Positions 49,085-58,841 are shown, counted from the first letter of the stretch. The stretch is DNA of 64,000 nucleotides from Candidatus Nitrosopumilus sp. (GCA_029255365.1 JAPFQF010000052.1:1-64000); one strand, 5' to 3'. Notes: a model not told the origin generated them from the letters alone. Made by a program: numbers and translations.

Positions 49085-49930
49085 CTAACCGTATGATTCG
49101 TATTTAACTTCAAAACTTCCATCCTCACGTTTGTCGTGTTCAGTGATGAAGCCTTTTGGTTTTAAGAAGTCCATTACACCATCAATAGTTCCTTGCCAAC
49201 CGCAGACATAGAACATTGTATTTTCTTTAGTAATTTTATCTCCGATTAATTCTTCTAACGGCGAAAGCCCGTTATCTCTAGATCTTAGGAATGTTTCAAC
49301 CCTGCCAACTTGACCTGCCCATGATCTGTTAAACCATTCTTGAGGTCTACTGATTGCACCTCTGTATCTAAAGTTCCATTCCTCTTTACCTCTAGCAATA
49401 CTCTCATTTTCAAGATTAGTTAGCAAGTCCTTGTAACTTAACTCATCAACATAACTTGCGCCCTGCAATACAATGATTTCGCGTTTATCACCGGTGTCAT
49501 GAAAATGCTGTGCAAAGCTCACAAATGGTGCAAGACCTGTTCCCCCACCGATACATACAATTCGGCGATTATCTTTTTCTCCATTTGGTAATTCTTCATT
49601 AATTAGTAAAGCCCTGCCTGTTGGTTTTAACCAAAGAATTTCGTCTCCTTCTTTCACATTAAATATTTGAGTAGTCAATCTACCTGGAAGTGGCTTTCTA
49701 ACCCATCTGATTACCAACTCGATATAATCTCTATTTTCTGGATGAGATGCAATTGAATATGCCCGTCTAACAATTTTTCCATTTTCTACAGGATTTGGTA
49801 ATCCCAATGTGATAAATTGACCTGCTTGATATTCTGGAACTGGACCGTCTTTTGGAACTATTCTTAAAATTACAAGATCCTCTTTCAATAATTGAACAAA
49901 AGTGACGGTTGCTTTGTTATCTACGACCAT
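49085..49930 (-). CDS. fpr: Ferredoxin--NADP+ reductase family, copy 1
   Basis: RRAYSIASHPENRDY, CIGGGTGLAPFVSFAQHF, FYVCGWQGTIDGV. Confidence 0.92.
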   Translation of the reverse strand: MVVDNKATVTFVQLLKEDLVILRIVPKDGPVPEYQAGQFITLGLPNPVENGKIVRRAYSIASHPENRDYIELVIRWVRKPLPGRLTTQIFNVKEGDEILWLKPTGRALLINEELPNGEKDNRRIVCIGGGTGLAPFVSFAQHFHDTGDKREIIVLQGASYVDELSYKDLLTNLENESIARGKEEWNFRYRGAISRPQEWFNRSWAGQVGRVETFLRSRDNGLSPLEELIGDKITKENTMFYVCGWQGTIDGVMDFLKPKGFITEHDKREDGSFEVKYESYG

Positions 49931-49953
49931 AACGATTCAATCAACATTTGCAA

Positions 49954-49966
49954 GGTTAAATATATT
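49954..49966 (-). promoter_or_regulatory. Putative core promoter of FNR copy 1 (AATATATTTAACC on minus strand)
   Basis: 24-nt offset upstream of ATG; identical to copy 2. Confidence 0.6.
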
Positions 49967-50055
49967 GTGTTAATTTCATAACCCTAATTTTCCATTAACC
50001 GCTAAACGTTAATAACCAATTTGAAAAACATATTTCGATCAGATTTCTGATTATT

Positions 50056-50129
50056 GGGCCGGTCGTCTAGTCCGGTAGGATAGGTGCATGGCATGCATCG
50101 GATCGAGGGTTCAAATCCCTTCCGGTCCA
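50056..50129 (+). tRNA. tRNA-Ala (GGC)
   Basis: GGGCCGG/CCGGTCC-A, loop ATGGCAT, G3:U70. Confidence 0.94.
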
Positions 50130-50776
50130 TTTATTTTTTTTATTGATGAAATCATTTTTTCTACCTCATGATCATTTTCTTTAAAAACCTCCTTGATTTT
50201 TTCCTCTGAAATGACGATCTTCAAATCAATTATTCCTTGCAATGCGCTTTTTTTTACTTCTATGTTGGGATCTGACAACGCTTTGAGAAAAATCCCTTTA
50301 GCTTCTTGAGCCTTTAGGTGTCCTAATGCACCAAGTGCGCATGATCTGACCATGTAATGCTCGTCTTTTACAAGTTTGATTATTGCAGGAATGGCTGATG
50401 TGTCATTTCTGTTTGCCAATACTAGTGATACAAAGCCCCTGATGTTTTTACTGGCGGCATTCAAATTGCTAATTAAAAAATTTGAAATCTTATTTTTATT
50501 TAATAAAAGTGAACTAAACGCCTCCCCTCTAACTTCGACATCATCATCGTCTAATTTTGAAATTATTTTTTCTAAAATTTCTGGATCGTCTATATTGTCC
50601 AAAGTCTCCAAAATTCTGATTTTTTCATTATTGCTCCCAAATTCTAAAATTTTTAAAATATTTTCCAAGTTCTGACCAAATTCCTCATTTCTATTTAATA
50701 ACGGTTCAATATTTTCAATTTTTTTCCATTTAATTTGAAAATATCCTTTTAGCTTTAAATTATCCTTAAATACCAA
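50111..50776 (-). CDS. HEAT-repeat protein
   Basis: DDDVEVRGEAFSSLL..., HYMVRSCALGALGHLKAQEA, PNIEVKKSALQGIIDL. Confidence 0.85.
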   Translation of the reverse strand: MVFKDNLKLKGYFQIKWKKIENIEPLLNRNEEFGQNLENILKILEFGSNNEKIRILETLDNIDDPEILEKIISKLDDDDVEVRGEAFSSLLLNKNKISNFLISNLNAASKNIRGFVSLVLANRNDTSAIPAIIKLVKDEHYMVRSCALGALGHLKAQEAKGIFLKALSDPNIEVKKSALQGIIDLKIVISEEKIKEVFKENDHEVEKMISSIKKINGPEGI

Positions 50777-50783
50777 ATTTTAC

Positions 50784-51071
50784 ATGTCAAATGAAACCCA
50801 CGACACCGTATTCATTGGTAAAAAACCATTGATGGCATATGTAACATCAGCGCTAATTCAATTGGCTAACGTACCAAGCGTCAACATCAAAGCTAGAGGA
50901 CTCAGCATAGGTCGTGCTGTCGATGTAGCCCAAATCATTGCAAGAAAGACAGAAAATGCAGGCTACACTATCGGAGAAATCAAAATTGACTCAGAATTAT
51001 TAGAGTCACAAGACGGTAGATCTAGAAACGTTTCAACAATAGAAATTGAAATAAAGAGAAGCACAAACTAG
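50784..51071 (+). CDS. albA: Alba DNA/RNA-binding protein
   Basis: TVFIGKKPLMAYVTSALIQLANVPSVNIKARGLSIGRAVDVAQII. Confidence 0.96.
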   Translation: MSNETHDTVFIGKKPLMAYVTSALIQLANVPSVNIKARGLSIGRAVDVAQIIARKTENAGYTIGEIKIDSELLESQDGRSRNVSTIEIEIKRSTN

Positions 51072-51091
51072 TGCCCTTTACTTGAATTTTT

Positions 51092-51958
51092 TTATTTTCT
51101 TTTTGATTTTTCGTACTTTTTCTCCATTTTTCTAAACTTTGGAAGCTCAACCAAGTCGTTAAACTGATCAAAATTTACGACTTTTTGTTTGTACTTTGCA
51201 GTGTTACCTGTCTTCTTTAGTTCGGTTAGGATATTCATTGTTGCAAATGTGTTTGCATACAATACGGATAATGGGTACAGGATGATGTTAAATCCAATTT
51301 TACTCAATGTCTCGGCTGAACTCAATGGAGTTGCTCCGCCTTCAATCATGTTTGCAACCAGTGGTGCATTGATCTCTTTTCCTATTTTTTTCATTTCATC
51401 AATTGATCTTGGTGCCTCGACAAAAACTGCATCTGCACCTGTTTTCCTGTTTTGTTTTCCACGTTCAATTGCCTCGTCTAATCCCTCGGTTGCCCTTGCA
51501 TCTGTTCTTGCAACAATGATGAAATCTTTATTCTCTCTTGCATCAATTGCTGCAGATAACTTCTCCGTGTATTCCTCTTGGGAAATTACTTCTTTTCCTT
51601 GCATGTGGCCGCATCGTTTAGGCCATTTCTGGTCTTCTAAGAACATGCCTGATGCCCCTGCTGATTCCAATTCCTTTACCAATTTCCAAACACTTAGTGC
51701 ATTTCCGTACCCTGTATCCGAATCGACAATTACTGGCACTGTCACTGCCCTGCAAATCCTTCTAGCGTTATCTACAGTTTCCGCAGCTCCGATAAATCCA
51801 TAATCCGGCATTCCAAATAATGTGGCAGATGTGCCATACCCTGTTTGAAACATTGCATCAAATCCTACTTTTTGAGCAATTTTTGCACCTAGTGCGTCAT
51901 AAACACCTGGAATCACAAGTGGCTTTTTTGATTTTAACATGCCTTTGAAATTTTTCAT
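51092..51958 (-). CDS. Isocitrate lyase / PEP mutase superfamily protein
   Basis: PGVYDALGAKIAQKVGFDA, VDSDTGYGN, EDQKWPKRCGHMQGKEV, VARTDARA. Confidence 0.9.
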   Translation of the reverse strand: MKNFKGMLKSKKPLVIPGVYDALGAKIAQKVGFDAMFQTGYGTSATLFGMPDYGFIGAAETVDNARRICRAVTVPVIVDSDTGYGNALSVWKLVKELESAGASGMFLEDQKWPKRCGHMQGKEVISQEEYTEKLSAAIDARENKDFIIVARTDARATEGLDEAIERGKQNRKTGADAVFVEAPRSIDEMKKIGKEINAPLVANMIEGGATPLSSAETLSKIGFNIILYPLSVLYANTFATMNILTELKKTGNTAKYKQKVVNFDQFNDLVELPKFRKMEKKYEKSKRK

Positions 51959-52047
51959 AATTGTACTCGTTTTCTGAATTATTTATGATTTTAACCGTCT
52001 GAAAATTTATGAACGTTGAATTTATTCTGAATTAAAATGATCTGTGG

Positions 52048-52560
52048 CTACTCGATCTTAATTTCTTTGCCTTTTTTCTTCACTTCTTTTTCTTGAACTT
52101 TTTTTAGTTCAGATTCTAGGAATTGCTTGTATTTGTCGGTCTCCTCACCTGTCATATTGGCAAAGTTAGAACTTAGAATAGACCCCATTGCAGCAATCTT
52201 TTCTAATAGATCTAATGCGACAAACCTTCCGACATTTCCTAACCTGAACAAAACCTCTAATTGCTTTTTGACGATGTCATTCACTTTGTCTACATCGGCT
52301 GCCGTGTCATTTCCTTTCTTTGTTAGTTGATATTTTCCATCTTTGGTCTCTTCAATCAACCCTTCGTCTAGCAATCTGCCTAACAACGGATAAATCAATC
52401 CAGGTGAAGGTTTCCAAATTCCGTTACTCTGCTCAACTGCATAATTGATGATCTCTTTTCCTGTATGTGGTGTTTTTTTCAATAATTCTAAAATGAAGTA
52501 TCTTGAAAATCCTCTGGGGACTGAGCTGCCTACCCTCTGGAACCACTCTGAAATCATCAC
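52048..52560 (-). CDS. PadR family transcriptional regulator
   Basis: FSRYFILELLKKTPHTGKEIINYAVEQSNGIWKPSPGLIYPLLGRLLDEGLIEE. Confidence 0.92.
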   Translation of the reverse strand: MMISEWFQRVGSSVPRGFSRYFILELLKKTPHTGKEIINYAVEQSNGIWKPSPGLIYPLLGRLLDEGLIEETKDGKYQLTKKGNDTAADVDKVNDIVKKQLEVLFRLGNVGRFVALDLLEKIAAMGSILSSNFANMTGEETDKYKQFLESELKKVQEKEVKKKGKEIKIE

Positions 52561-52565
52561 TAGTA

Positions 52566-52581
52566 ATATCGCTAGCGATAT
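52566..52581. promoter_or_regulatory. 16-bp perfect palindrome ATATCGCTAGCGATAT, likely PadR operator
   Basis: Located 6 nt upstream of the padR start, between its TATA-like AAAATATA and the start codon. Confidence 0.65.
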
Positions 52582-52651
52582 ATTTTAGTATTTTGGATCA
52601 TGCCTACAATTACTACATATTTATCTCACCTAAAGCAAGTTTGACTGAAAA

Positions 52652-54364
52652 ATGGTAGATTCAATAGAATTTGACTTGATCATTTGTGGTTCAGGCTTGG
52701 CAGGTTTGCGTGCTGCAATTGCTGCCGCCAAAAAAGGCCCTCATCTCAAAATTGGGGTTGTGTCCAAAGTTCAAGTTATGCGTTCTCATTCTGTTTCAGC
52801 AGAAGGTGGAACTGCAGCAGTTCTTTTTGAAGACGAGGGTGATACAATTGAATCGCACATCTATGATACAGTCAAGGGAAGCGATTTTCTTGCAGATCAA
52901 GATGTTGCTGAAAGAATGTGTGTTGAAATGCCGCAAGAAATCCATCAATTAGATCATTGGGGGATGCCGTGGTCCAGACGACCTGATGGAAGAATTGATC
53001 AACGGAACTTTGGTGGTTACAGTTTTCCTAGGGCGACATATGCGTCAGATAAAGTTGGCTTCTTTGAAATGCAAACTTTGTATGACACATGCCAAAAATT
53101 TGAAAATATTGAATATCTAAACGAATGGTTTGTTACATCGATTATCCATGACGGAAAACGATTCATGGGTGTTACTGCAATTGAATTGGGTTCTGGCACA
53201 TTTTACACAATCAAAGGAAAAGCTCTCATCATTGCAACTGGCGGTGCAGGAAGATTGTACAGCTTTTCTACTTATGCTCTTTCTTCTACCCCTGATGGTT
53301 TGGATATGGGATTACGTGCCGGTATGGCACTCAAAGATATGGAATTTGTCCAATTCCATCCGACTGGAATTTTGCCATCTGGAATTCTAATCACTGAAGG
53401 CGCAAGAGGCGAAGGCGGTTATCTTCTTAACAACAAAGGTGAACGATTTATGAAAACATATGCGGCCGGCAAGATGGAATTAGCTCCACGAGATATTGTA
53501 TCAAGATCAATTATGACCGAAATTGAGGAAGGCAGAGGATTCAAACATGAAACCGGTGTAGATTGCATGAAACTTGATTTAAGGCATCTTGGTGATGAAA
53601 AAATTAAAGAGAAATTAGGCGGTATTAGAGAAATATCCATCAAGTTTTCAGGTCAAGATCCTGCGAAGGATTTGCTTGACATTAGACCTGTCTGCCACTA
53701 CATGATGGGTGGACTCCATACTGATATTGACGGTGCAACTGAAATTCAGGGAGTTTGGGCTGCTGGCGAGGCTGCATGCAATAGCGTTCATGGCTCCAAT
53801 CGTTTAGGCGCAAATTCAACCTCTGAATGTATTGTTTGGGGGAAAATTACAGGTGAACTGGCAATTGACTATATCCAAAATAACACATTTACAAATCCGT
53901 GGCCTCACCATCTGGTGGCATCTGAAGAAAAAAGAATCTATGATGGAATCTTTAGAGGCAATGGCGATGTTAATCCGTATGAAATTAGGCAACAACTCAC
54001 CGATACGATGAATGATAAAGCATATGTTTACAAAAATGAAACCGATCTAATTGAAGGTCTTAAAACAATCCGAGATCTGAAGAAACAGACTTGGAAACAT
54101 GTTGATGATAAAGCAAAAGAGTACAATACTAATTTTGCAAATGTGATGGAACTTGACTCTATGTTTAGAGTGGCAGAGATTGTTTTACTTGGTGCAATTA
54201 ACAGAAAAGAATCTCGCGGGGCCCATTCACGAACCGATTACCCAAAACGTGACGATGTCAACTTTTTACACCACACACTTGCTTACTATGATCCAAACGA
54301 ACCAATAATGAAAACACATCCTGTCACAATTACCAGGTACCAGCCGGTGGAGAGGAAATACTAG
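52652..54364 (+). CDS. sdhA: Succinate dehydrogenase flavoprotein subunit
   Basis: GSGLAGLRAAIAAAK, HSVSAEGGTAAV, GFKHETGVDC, HGSNRLGANSTSECIVWG. Confidence 0.96.
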   Translation: MVDSIEFDLIICGSGLAGLRAAIAAAKKGPHLKIGVVSKVQVMRSHSVSAEGGTAAVLFEDEGDTIESHIYDTVKGSDFLADQDVAERMCVEMPQEIHQLDHWGMPWSRRPDGRIDQRNFGGYSFPRATYASDKVGFFEMQTLYDTCQKFENIEYLNEWFVTSIIHDGKRFMGVTAIELGSGTFYTIKGKALIIATGGAGRLYSFSTYALSSTPDGLDMGLRAGMALKDMEFVQFHPTGILPSGILITEGARGEGGYLLNNKGERFMKTYAAGKMELAPRDIVSRSIMTEIEEGRGFKHETGVDCMKLDLRHLGDEKIKEKLGGIREISIKFSGQDPAKDLLDIRPVCHYMMGGLHTDIDGATEIQGVWAAGEAACNSVHGSNRLGANSTSECIVWGKITGELAIDYIQNNTFTNPWPHHLVASEEKRIYDGIFRGNGDVNPYEIRQQLTDTMNDKAYVYKNETDLIEGLKTIRDLKKQTWKHVDDKAKEYNTNFANVMELDSMFRVAEIVLLGAINRKESRGAHSRTDYPKRDDVNFLHHTLAYYDPNEPIMKTHPVTITRYQPVERKY

Positions 54365-54796
54365 ATGCCACAAGATGAACACAAAGAAGGCATTGGAGGA
54401 ATGATGAATCCTACCAGATACGGAATTGAACGTGTAGCATATTTGCTAATGCGATTAAGCGGATTGGGATTACTGGCATATTTTGTAGCTCATATTTATG
54501 AAACAAGCAATATTTTAAGAGGGCAAGTCGGCTGGAATGAATTTCTTGAATTAACTCAAACTACAGAAGGACATCTATTTTTAGCAATTGTAATTGCAAT
54601 GTGCGTATTTCATACTGTGAATGGAATTCGAGTCATGCTGGGCCATGGAGGAGTCGGTGTAGGAAAACCTGCAAGACCCGACTATCCCTATGATCCAGCA
54701 TCACAAAATTACAGGCATAAAATAGGAATTTATTCTTCGATAGTTCTTGCAGCAGTTGCAGCGATGTATGGTTTAGCGGTAATGTTTGGTGAATGA
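54365..54796 (+). CDS. sdhC: Succinate dehydrogenase cytochrome b/membrane subunit
   Basis: YLLMRLSGLGLLAYFVAHIYE, FHTVNGIRVML. Confidence 0.88.
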   Translation: MPQDEHKEGIGGMMNPTRYGIERVAYLLMRLSGLGLLAYFVAHIYETSNILRGQVGWNEFLELTQTTEGHLFLAIVIAMCVFHTVNGIRVMLGHGGVGVGKPARPDYPYDPASQNYRHKIGIYSSIVLAAVAAMYGLAVMFGE

Positions 54797-55142
54797 TATG
54801 AGAGAAAGCACAATTATGAAAATTCACTATGGCACTGCTTTGGCAGCCGTGGCTTTAGTGGCAGTTCACATTTTGATGCGACTTACTCAGAATTTTGCTG
54901 AATCTTTGGAATACGAAAGCGTACTTGCAAACTACAAATTCATTCCGTACGCTATTATGTTGGAGCTAATTCTAATCTTGCTCGCTGTTCACGGATTTAA
55001 TGGGCTTCGAGTCATATTGATAGAATTGAAACAGGGCAGAATTTATGAAAAAGCCGTCTCTTACGGTTGCCTTGCTGCAATGATTGGATTAATAGCATAT
55101 GGCTCAAGAACAATTATTATGACTAACATGGGGCTGGTATAG
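54786..55142 (+). CDS. sdhD: Succinate dehydrogenase membrane anchor subunit
   Basis: IHYGTALAAVALVAVHILMRLTQ, LAVHGFNGLRVIL. Confidence 0.85.
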   Translation: MVNDMRESTIMKIHYGTALAAVALVAVHILMRLTQNFAESLEYESVLANYKFIPYAIMLELILILLAVHGFNGLRVILIELKQGRIYEKAVSYGCLAAMIGLIAYGSRTIIMTNMGLV

Positions 55143-55144
55143 AA

Positions 55145-55900
55145 ATGGCACAAGTATCTAGCACCTCAAACGAACAATCTTCAACAGCAAAATCCATCAC
55201 TCTTAAAATTTCAAGATATAATCCAGAACATGACGAGTCTAGTCAATTCATGGAATTTAATGTCAAATACGAAAAATGGACTACTGTTCTAGAGGCAATT
55301 CTTGATGTCAAAAAACATTTTGATCATTCTGTCGCAGTTCGCTATTCTTGCAGACAAGCTACATGTGGCTCATGTGGGATGATAATCAATGGAAAACCAA
55401 GATTGGCCTGTTTTACAAAAATTAGTGAATTGGATTCTGATGTTGTCACTGTTGAACCCATGAATAATTTCCCAGTAATTCGTGATTTAGCTGTAAAGTT
55501 TGAAAAACTATTTGATTCTCATCAAAAAATCAAACCGTATCTAATTCGAGATGACACCGAATTAGTCTCTGATGAAAAAGAATTCTTGCAAACTCCTGAA
55601 GAAGTAGAACAATACATCCAATTTGCAAATTGTATCAAATGTGGTTTATGCAATTCTGCATGTCCTACAATGGCCACCGATTCATCTTTTGTTGGCCCTC
55701 AAGCATTAGCTCAAGCATATCGATACGTTGCTGATAGTAGAGATAAAGGCAAAGATTCTAGATTGAAAATAATTGATGACTCGCACGGAATCTGGAGATG
55801 TCATTTTGCTGGCTCTTGCAGTCAGGTATGTCCTAAAGGAGTTGATCCTGCAATGGGAATTCAATTGCTTCGAGGCTATATGCTGGGTTTTAGAAGTTAA
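55145..55900 (+). CDS. sdhB: Succinate dehydrogenase iron-sulfur subunit
   Basis: YSCRQATCGSCGMIINGKPRLAC, CIKCGLCNSACPTMATD, WRCHFAGSCSQVCPKGVDP. Confidence 0.95.
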   Translation: MAQVSSTSNEQSSTAKSITLKISRYNPEHDESSQFMEFNVKYEKWTTVLEAILDVKKHFDHSVAVRYSCRQATCGSCGMIINGKPRLACFTKISELDSDVVTVEPMNNFPVIRDLAVKFEKLFDSHQKIKPYLIRDDTELVSDEKEFLQTPEEVEQYIQFANCIKCGLCNSACPTMATDSSFVGPQALAQAYRYVADSRDKGKDSRLKIIDDSHGIWRCHFAGSCSQVCPKGVDPAMGIQLLRGYMLGFRS

Positions 55901-56253
55901 CCTAATTTTTTAGGATTTGGACTGTTATTCACTTGATTGTTGATCTGTTCTGCCATGAAGTGATTTGAGACGTTTACTTTAACGTCATTTACTCCGTCCA
56001 CTTTCAAAAGATTATCGTGAACATCTTGACAAATCTTAAAACCGAACACTGCTGGGCAGAATGGACTGGTAAGGTGCAAATCAACTTTGACATTGCTGTC
56101 GTTGATATCAACTTCATCAATTAATTCAAGTTCTACAATTGATGTGTTGATTTCTGGATCTACAATCTTTGATAGCTCATCAAATATTTTCACTCGCATC
56201 AGTTTGATATCTTGGCTCATGTCGAGAAAACCATCGATGCTATATATAACCAT
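55897..56253 (-). CDS. MIP18/SufT-type metal-sulfur cluster assembly protein
   Basis: IVDPEINTSIVELELIDEVDIND...LHLTSPFCPAVFGFKI. Confidence 0.88.
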   Translation of the reverse strand: MVIYSIDGFLDMSQDIKLMRVKIFDELSKIVDPEINTSIVELELIDEVDINDSNVKVDLHLTSPFCPAVFGFKICQDVHDNLLKVDGVNDVKVNVSNHFMAEQINNQVNNSPNPKKLG

Positions 56254-56269
56254 TTTAGAACCTTAGGTA

Positions 56270-57733
56270 ATGTATCGTTCTCGTCTTGGTACTGATTTGA
56301 GTGATATTACTTTAGATTACGTTTCATCAATTAATGACGATTCTGAAATTGCCCTTTATGATATTCTTGGAAGCCAAGCTCACGCTTTGATGTTATTTCA
56401 AAATAATATCATAACAAATAACGACGCAAAAAAAATCTTGTCTGCTTTAGAGAACTTAAAAAATGAAAAATTTGATGTCTCATCAGGCGCAGAAGACATC
56501 CACGAGTTGATTGAAGCGTTGGTGATAAAAAAAGCTGGAATGGCTAGTGGAGGAAAAATGCATACGGCCAGATCTCGAAACGATCAGGTTGTTTTAGATA
56601 TTCGAATGAAGATTAGGGATGACATTAACATCATCTGTAATTGCCTCTTAGATGCCATTGAAGCCCTTGTATCTGTGGCTAAAAACCATCAAAAAACAAT
56701 CATGCCGTTGTATACCCATCTTCAGCAAGCACAAGCAGGCCTGTTTTCTCATTATCTTTTAGCACAAGCTGACGCTTTGACCCGAGATTTTGAAAGATTG
56801 TTTGGAACGTTTGAGCGGATAAACCAAAGTCCGCTCGGTGCAGGACCTGTTGGCGGAACAAGTATTCCTATTGATAGACATAGCACTGCAAAGATGCTCG
56901 GCTTTGACGGCCTTGTTGAAAATTCACTTGATGCAACAAGCACGCGAGATTTTGTGGCAGAATATGTCGCAATGATTTCTATTTTGATGACTAATCTTAG
57001 TAGAATTTCTGAAGATTTCGTTATCTGGTCTACTTCTGAATTTTCATTTATTGAACTTTCAGACGAATTTACGTCCCCTTCTAGTGTGATGCCACAAAAA
57101 AAGAATCCTGATATTTTAGAATTAACACGAGGTAAAACGGCAGAAGTCATTGGAAATTTAACTGCAATTTTAACAACTGTTAAAGGATTGGCATCTGGAT
57201 ATGGCAGAGATCTACAACAAATCAAATCATCCATCTGGTCTACATCAAAAATTTCTATCAGTGCATTATTGATTTTAAAATCAATTCTTCTAACTTTGAA
57301 AGTAAATGAAAAACAAATGAAAAAAGTAACAGAATCAAGTAATCTTATCGCACTGGATATTGCTGAAAAATTAGTCCAAGAAGGAATTCCGTTTAGAGTG
57401 ACTCATAAAATTTCAGGAACTTTGGTTCAACTTGCGCATAATTCAAAAAAACCAATTTCAAAATTGACATTGTCTGAAATTAAAAAATCTGTATCTGACA
57501 CCAAAGTTGATCCTGAAATTGTCTCAAAAATCATATCCTCTACTACCGTTGTTTCCTCGCTGAAAGATAGGAAGTCCTTTGGTTCTTCAGGGTATGATGA
57601 ACAAAAAAGAATGATTTCTGACAGAACTGAGAAAATCAATCAGTATAGATCCGATGTATTGCAAAGAGAAAATAAAATCAGTTCGGCAATTGACGATTTG
57701 ACAAAGCAAGTTAATGAAATAATCCATGAATAA
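56270..57733 (+). CDS. argH: Argininosuccinate lyase
   Basis: KMHTARSRNDQVVLDIRM, THLQQAQ, GAGPVGGTSIPIDR, SSVMPQKKNPDILEL. Confidence 0.95.
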   Translation: MYRSRLGTDLSDITLDYVSSINDDSEIALYDILGSQAHALMLFQNNIITNNDAKKILSALENLKNEKFDVSSGAEDIHELIEALVIKKAGMASGGKMHTARSRNDQVVLDIRMKIRDDINIICNCLLDAIEALVSVAKNHQKTIMPLYTHLQQAQAGLFSHYLLAQADALTRDFERLFGTFERINQSPLGAGPVGGTSIPIDRHSTAKMLGFDGLVENSLDATSTRDFVAEYVAMISILMTNLSRISEDFVIWSTSEFSFIELSDEFTSPSSVMPQKKNPDILELTRGKTAEVIGNLTAILTTVKGLASGYGRDLQQIKSSIWSTSKISISALLILKSILLTLKVNEKQMKKVTESSNLIALDIAEKLVQEGIPFRVTHKISGTLVQLAHNSKKPISKLTLSEIKKSVSDTKVDPEIVSKIISSTTVVSSLKDRKSFGSSGYDEQKRMISDRTEKINQYRSDVLQRENKISSAIDDLTKQVNEIIHE

Positions 57734-57744
57734 TGAATGGGGAG

Positions 57745-57818
57745 CGGGTCTAGAGGGATTCGGACCCTCGACAACCGGATTAAAAGTCCGGTGCGCTACC
57801 TGGCTGCGCCATAGACCC
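57745..57818 (-). tRNA. tRNA-Lys (TTT)
   Basis: Reverse complement GGGTCTA...CCGGA-CTTTTAA-TCCGG...TAGACCC. Confidence 0.94.
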
Positions 57819-57914
57819 TCGTAAAAAATGCATCAATTGTATAATTTAGTCTTTTACAAAAGATTTAGTTGTGTCAGAAACTTTTAATCTGGCAATTTGA
57901 CTCCAATAACTTGT

Positions 57915-57992
57915 GCCCTTGTAGTATAGCCCGGTCTAGAATTCGACCCTGTCACGGTTGAGACGCGTGTTCAAATCCCGCCGAGGGCGCCA
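57915..57992 (+). tRNA. tRNA-Asp (GTC), CCA present in the DNA
   Basis: GCCCTTG/CGAGGGC acceptor, CGACC-CTGTCAC-GGTTG, T-loop TTCAAAT; discriminator G at 57989 followed by CCA. Confidence 0.92.
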
Positions 57993-58124
57993 TTATTTCT
58001 ATTTTCAACATTTTGCATTCAATTTTACCGATCGGAATTTCATCTGAATGAACAATTATTGAAAAAGGATTTTCAAATGATTGATGCCACAAGAATATTA
58101 AAATTCAGGCAATTTTAGTAAAAT

Positions 58125-58838
58125 TTGTTGTCTGAAGAGAAAAAAGAATCTGAAGTAAAAGTAAAATCCACTGAAGATTCTTTATCTGAAAATACTACAT
58201 CTAAAACCGCAAAACCTGAATCTAAAGCCGCAGACGAATCTAAAATAACAGAAGCTGCAATAGCTAAAGCAGAAGCTGCAGCTAAAGCAGTTGAAGAAGC
58301 AGAAAATGCAGTTAAAGAAGCACTTGCAAAAGTAGAATCAGTAAGAGCAGATGCAGAGGCAGCAGCTGAAGAAGAATACAAAGCAATTGCAGCTGAGGCA
58401 AAAGCAGACGCTGCAGCAAAATCAGTTTACACCTTTCAGAGAAAAGGTGAAGAAATTTTTAGACGTGAGATGGGCGAACCAGAATTCTTTTTAGATAAAA
58501 AAGATAGGTTCCCTAGACCTATTCTTTCTGCTGAACAACAAGAATCTCTGACAAGATTAGCTGAGATTCCACGTGATCAAACTCCTGCATATGTACCCGA
58601 GCATGTTCTTAGCCCAGAATTTGGCGGAGTTTCAAATTATGAACGTGGAGTTGATTCCTTTTTGGAGGAAACTAAACAAAAGCTGAAACAATTAAAAAAT
58701 AACCCTGATGCCACTGCAAAAGAAATTGGGGCTACGGAGAACGAGATAATTTATTTGGAATCTTTACATGAAAATTTCTATATCGGAATGAACGTTTTTA
58801 GAACCGCCAAAGGTGGTCGGGACAGGATTAAAGCATAA
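58125..58838 (+). CDS. Ala/Glu/Lys-rich coiled-coil protein (TTG start)
   Basis: Low-complexity EAAAKAVEEAENAVKEALAKVESVRADAEAAAEEE N-terminal half, ordered C-terminal half. Confidence 0.65.
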   Translation: MLSEEKKESEVKVKSTEDSLSENTTSKTAKPESKAADESKITEAAIAKAEAAAKAVEEAENAVKEALAKVESVRADAEAAAEEEYKAIAAEAKADAAAKSVYTFQRKGEEIFRREMGEPEFFLDKKDRFPRPILSAEQQESLTRLAEIPRDQTPAYVPEHVLSPEFGGVSNYERGVDSFLEETKQKLKQLKNNPDATAKEIGATENEIIYLESLHENFYIGMNVFRTAKGGRDRIKA

Positions 58839-58841
58839 CAG

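Noticed and set aside
58115-58381. Minus-strand Ser/Ala-rich ORF
   Set aside because: Antisense of the Ala/Glu-rich coiled-coil region.
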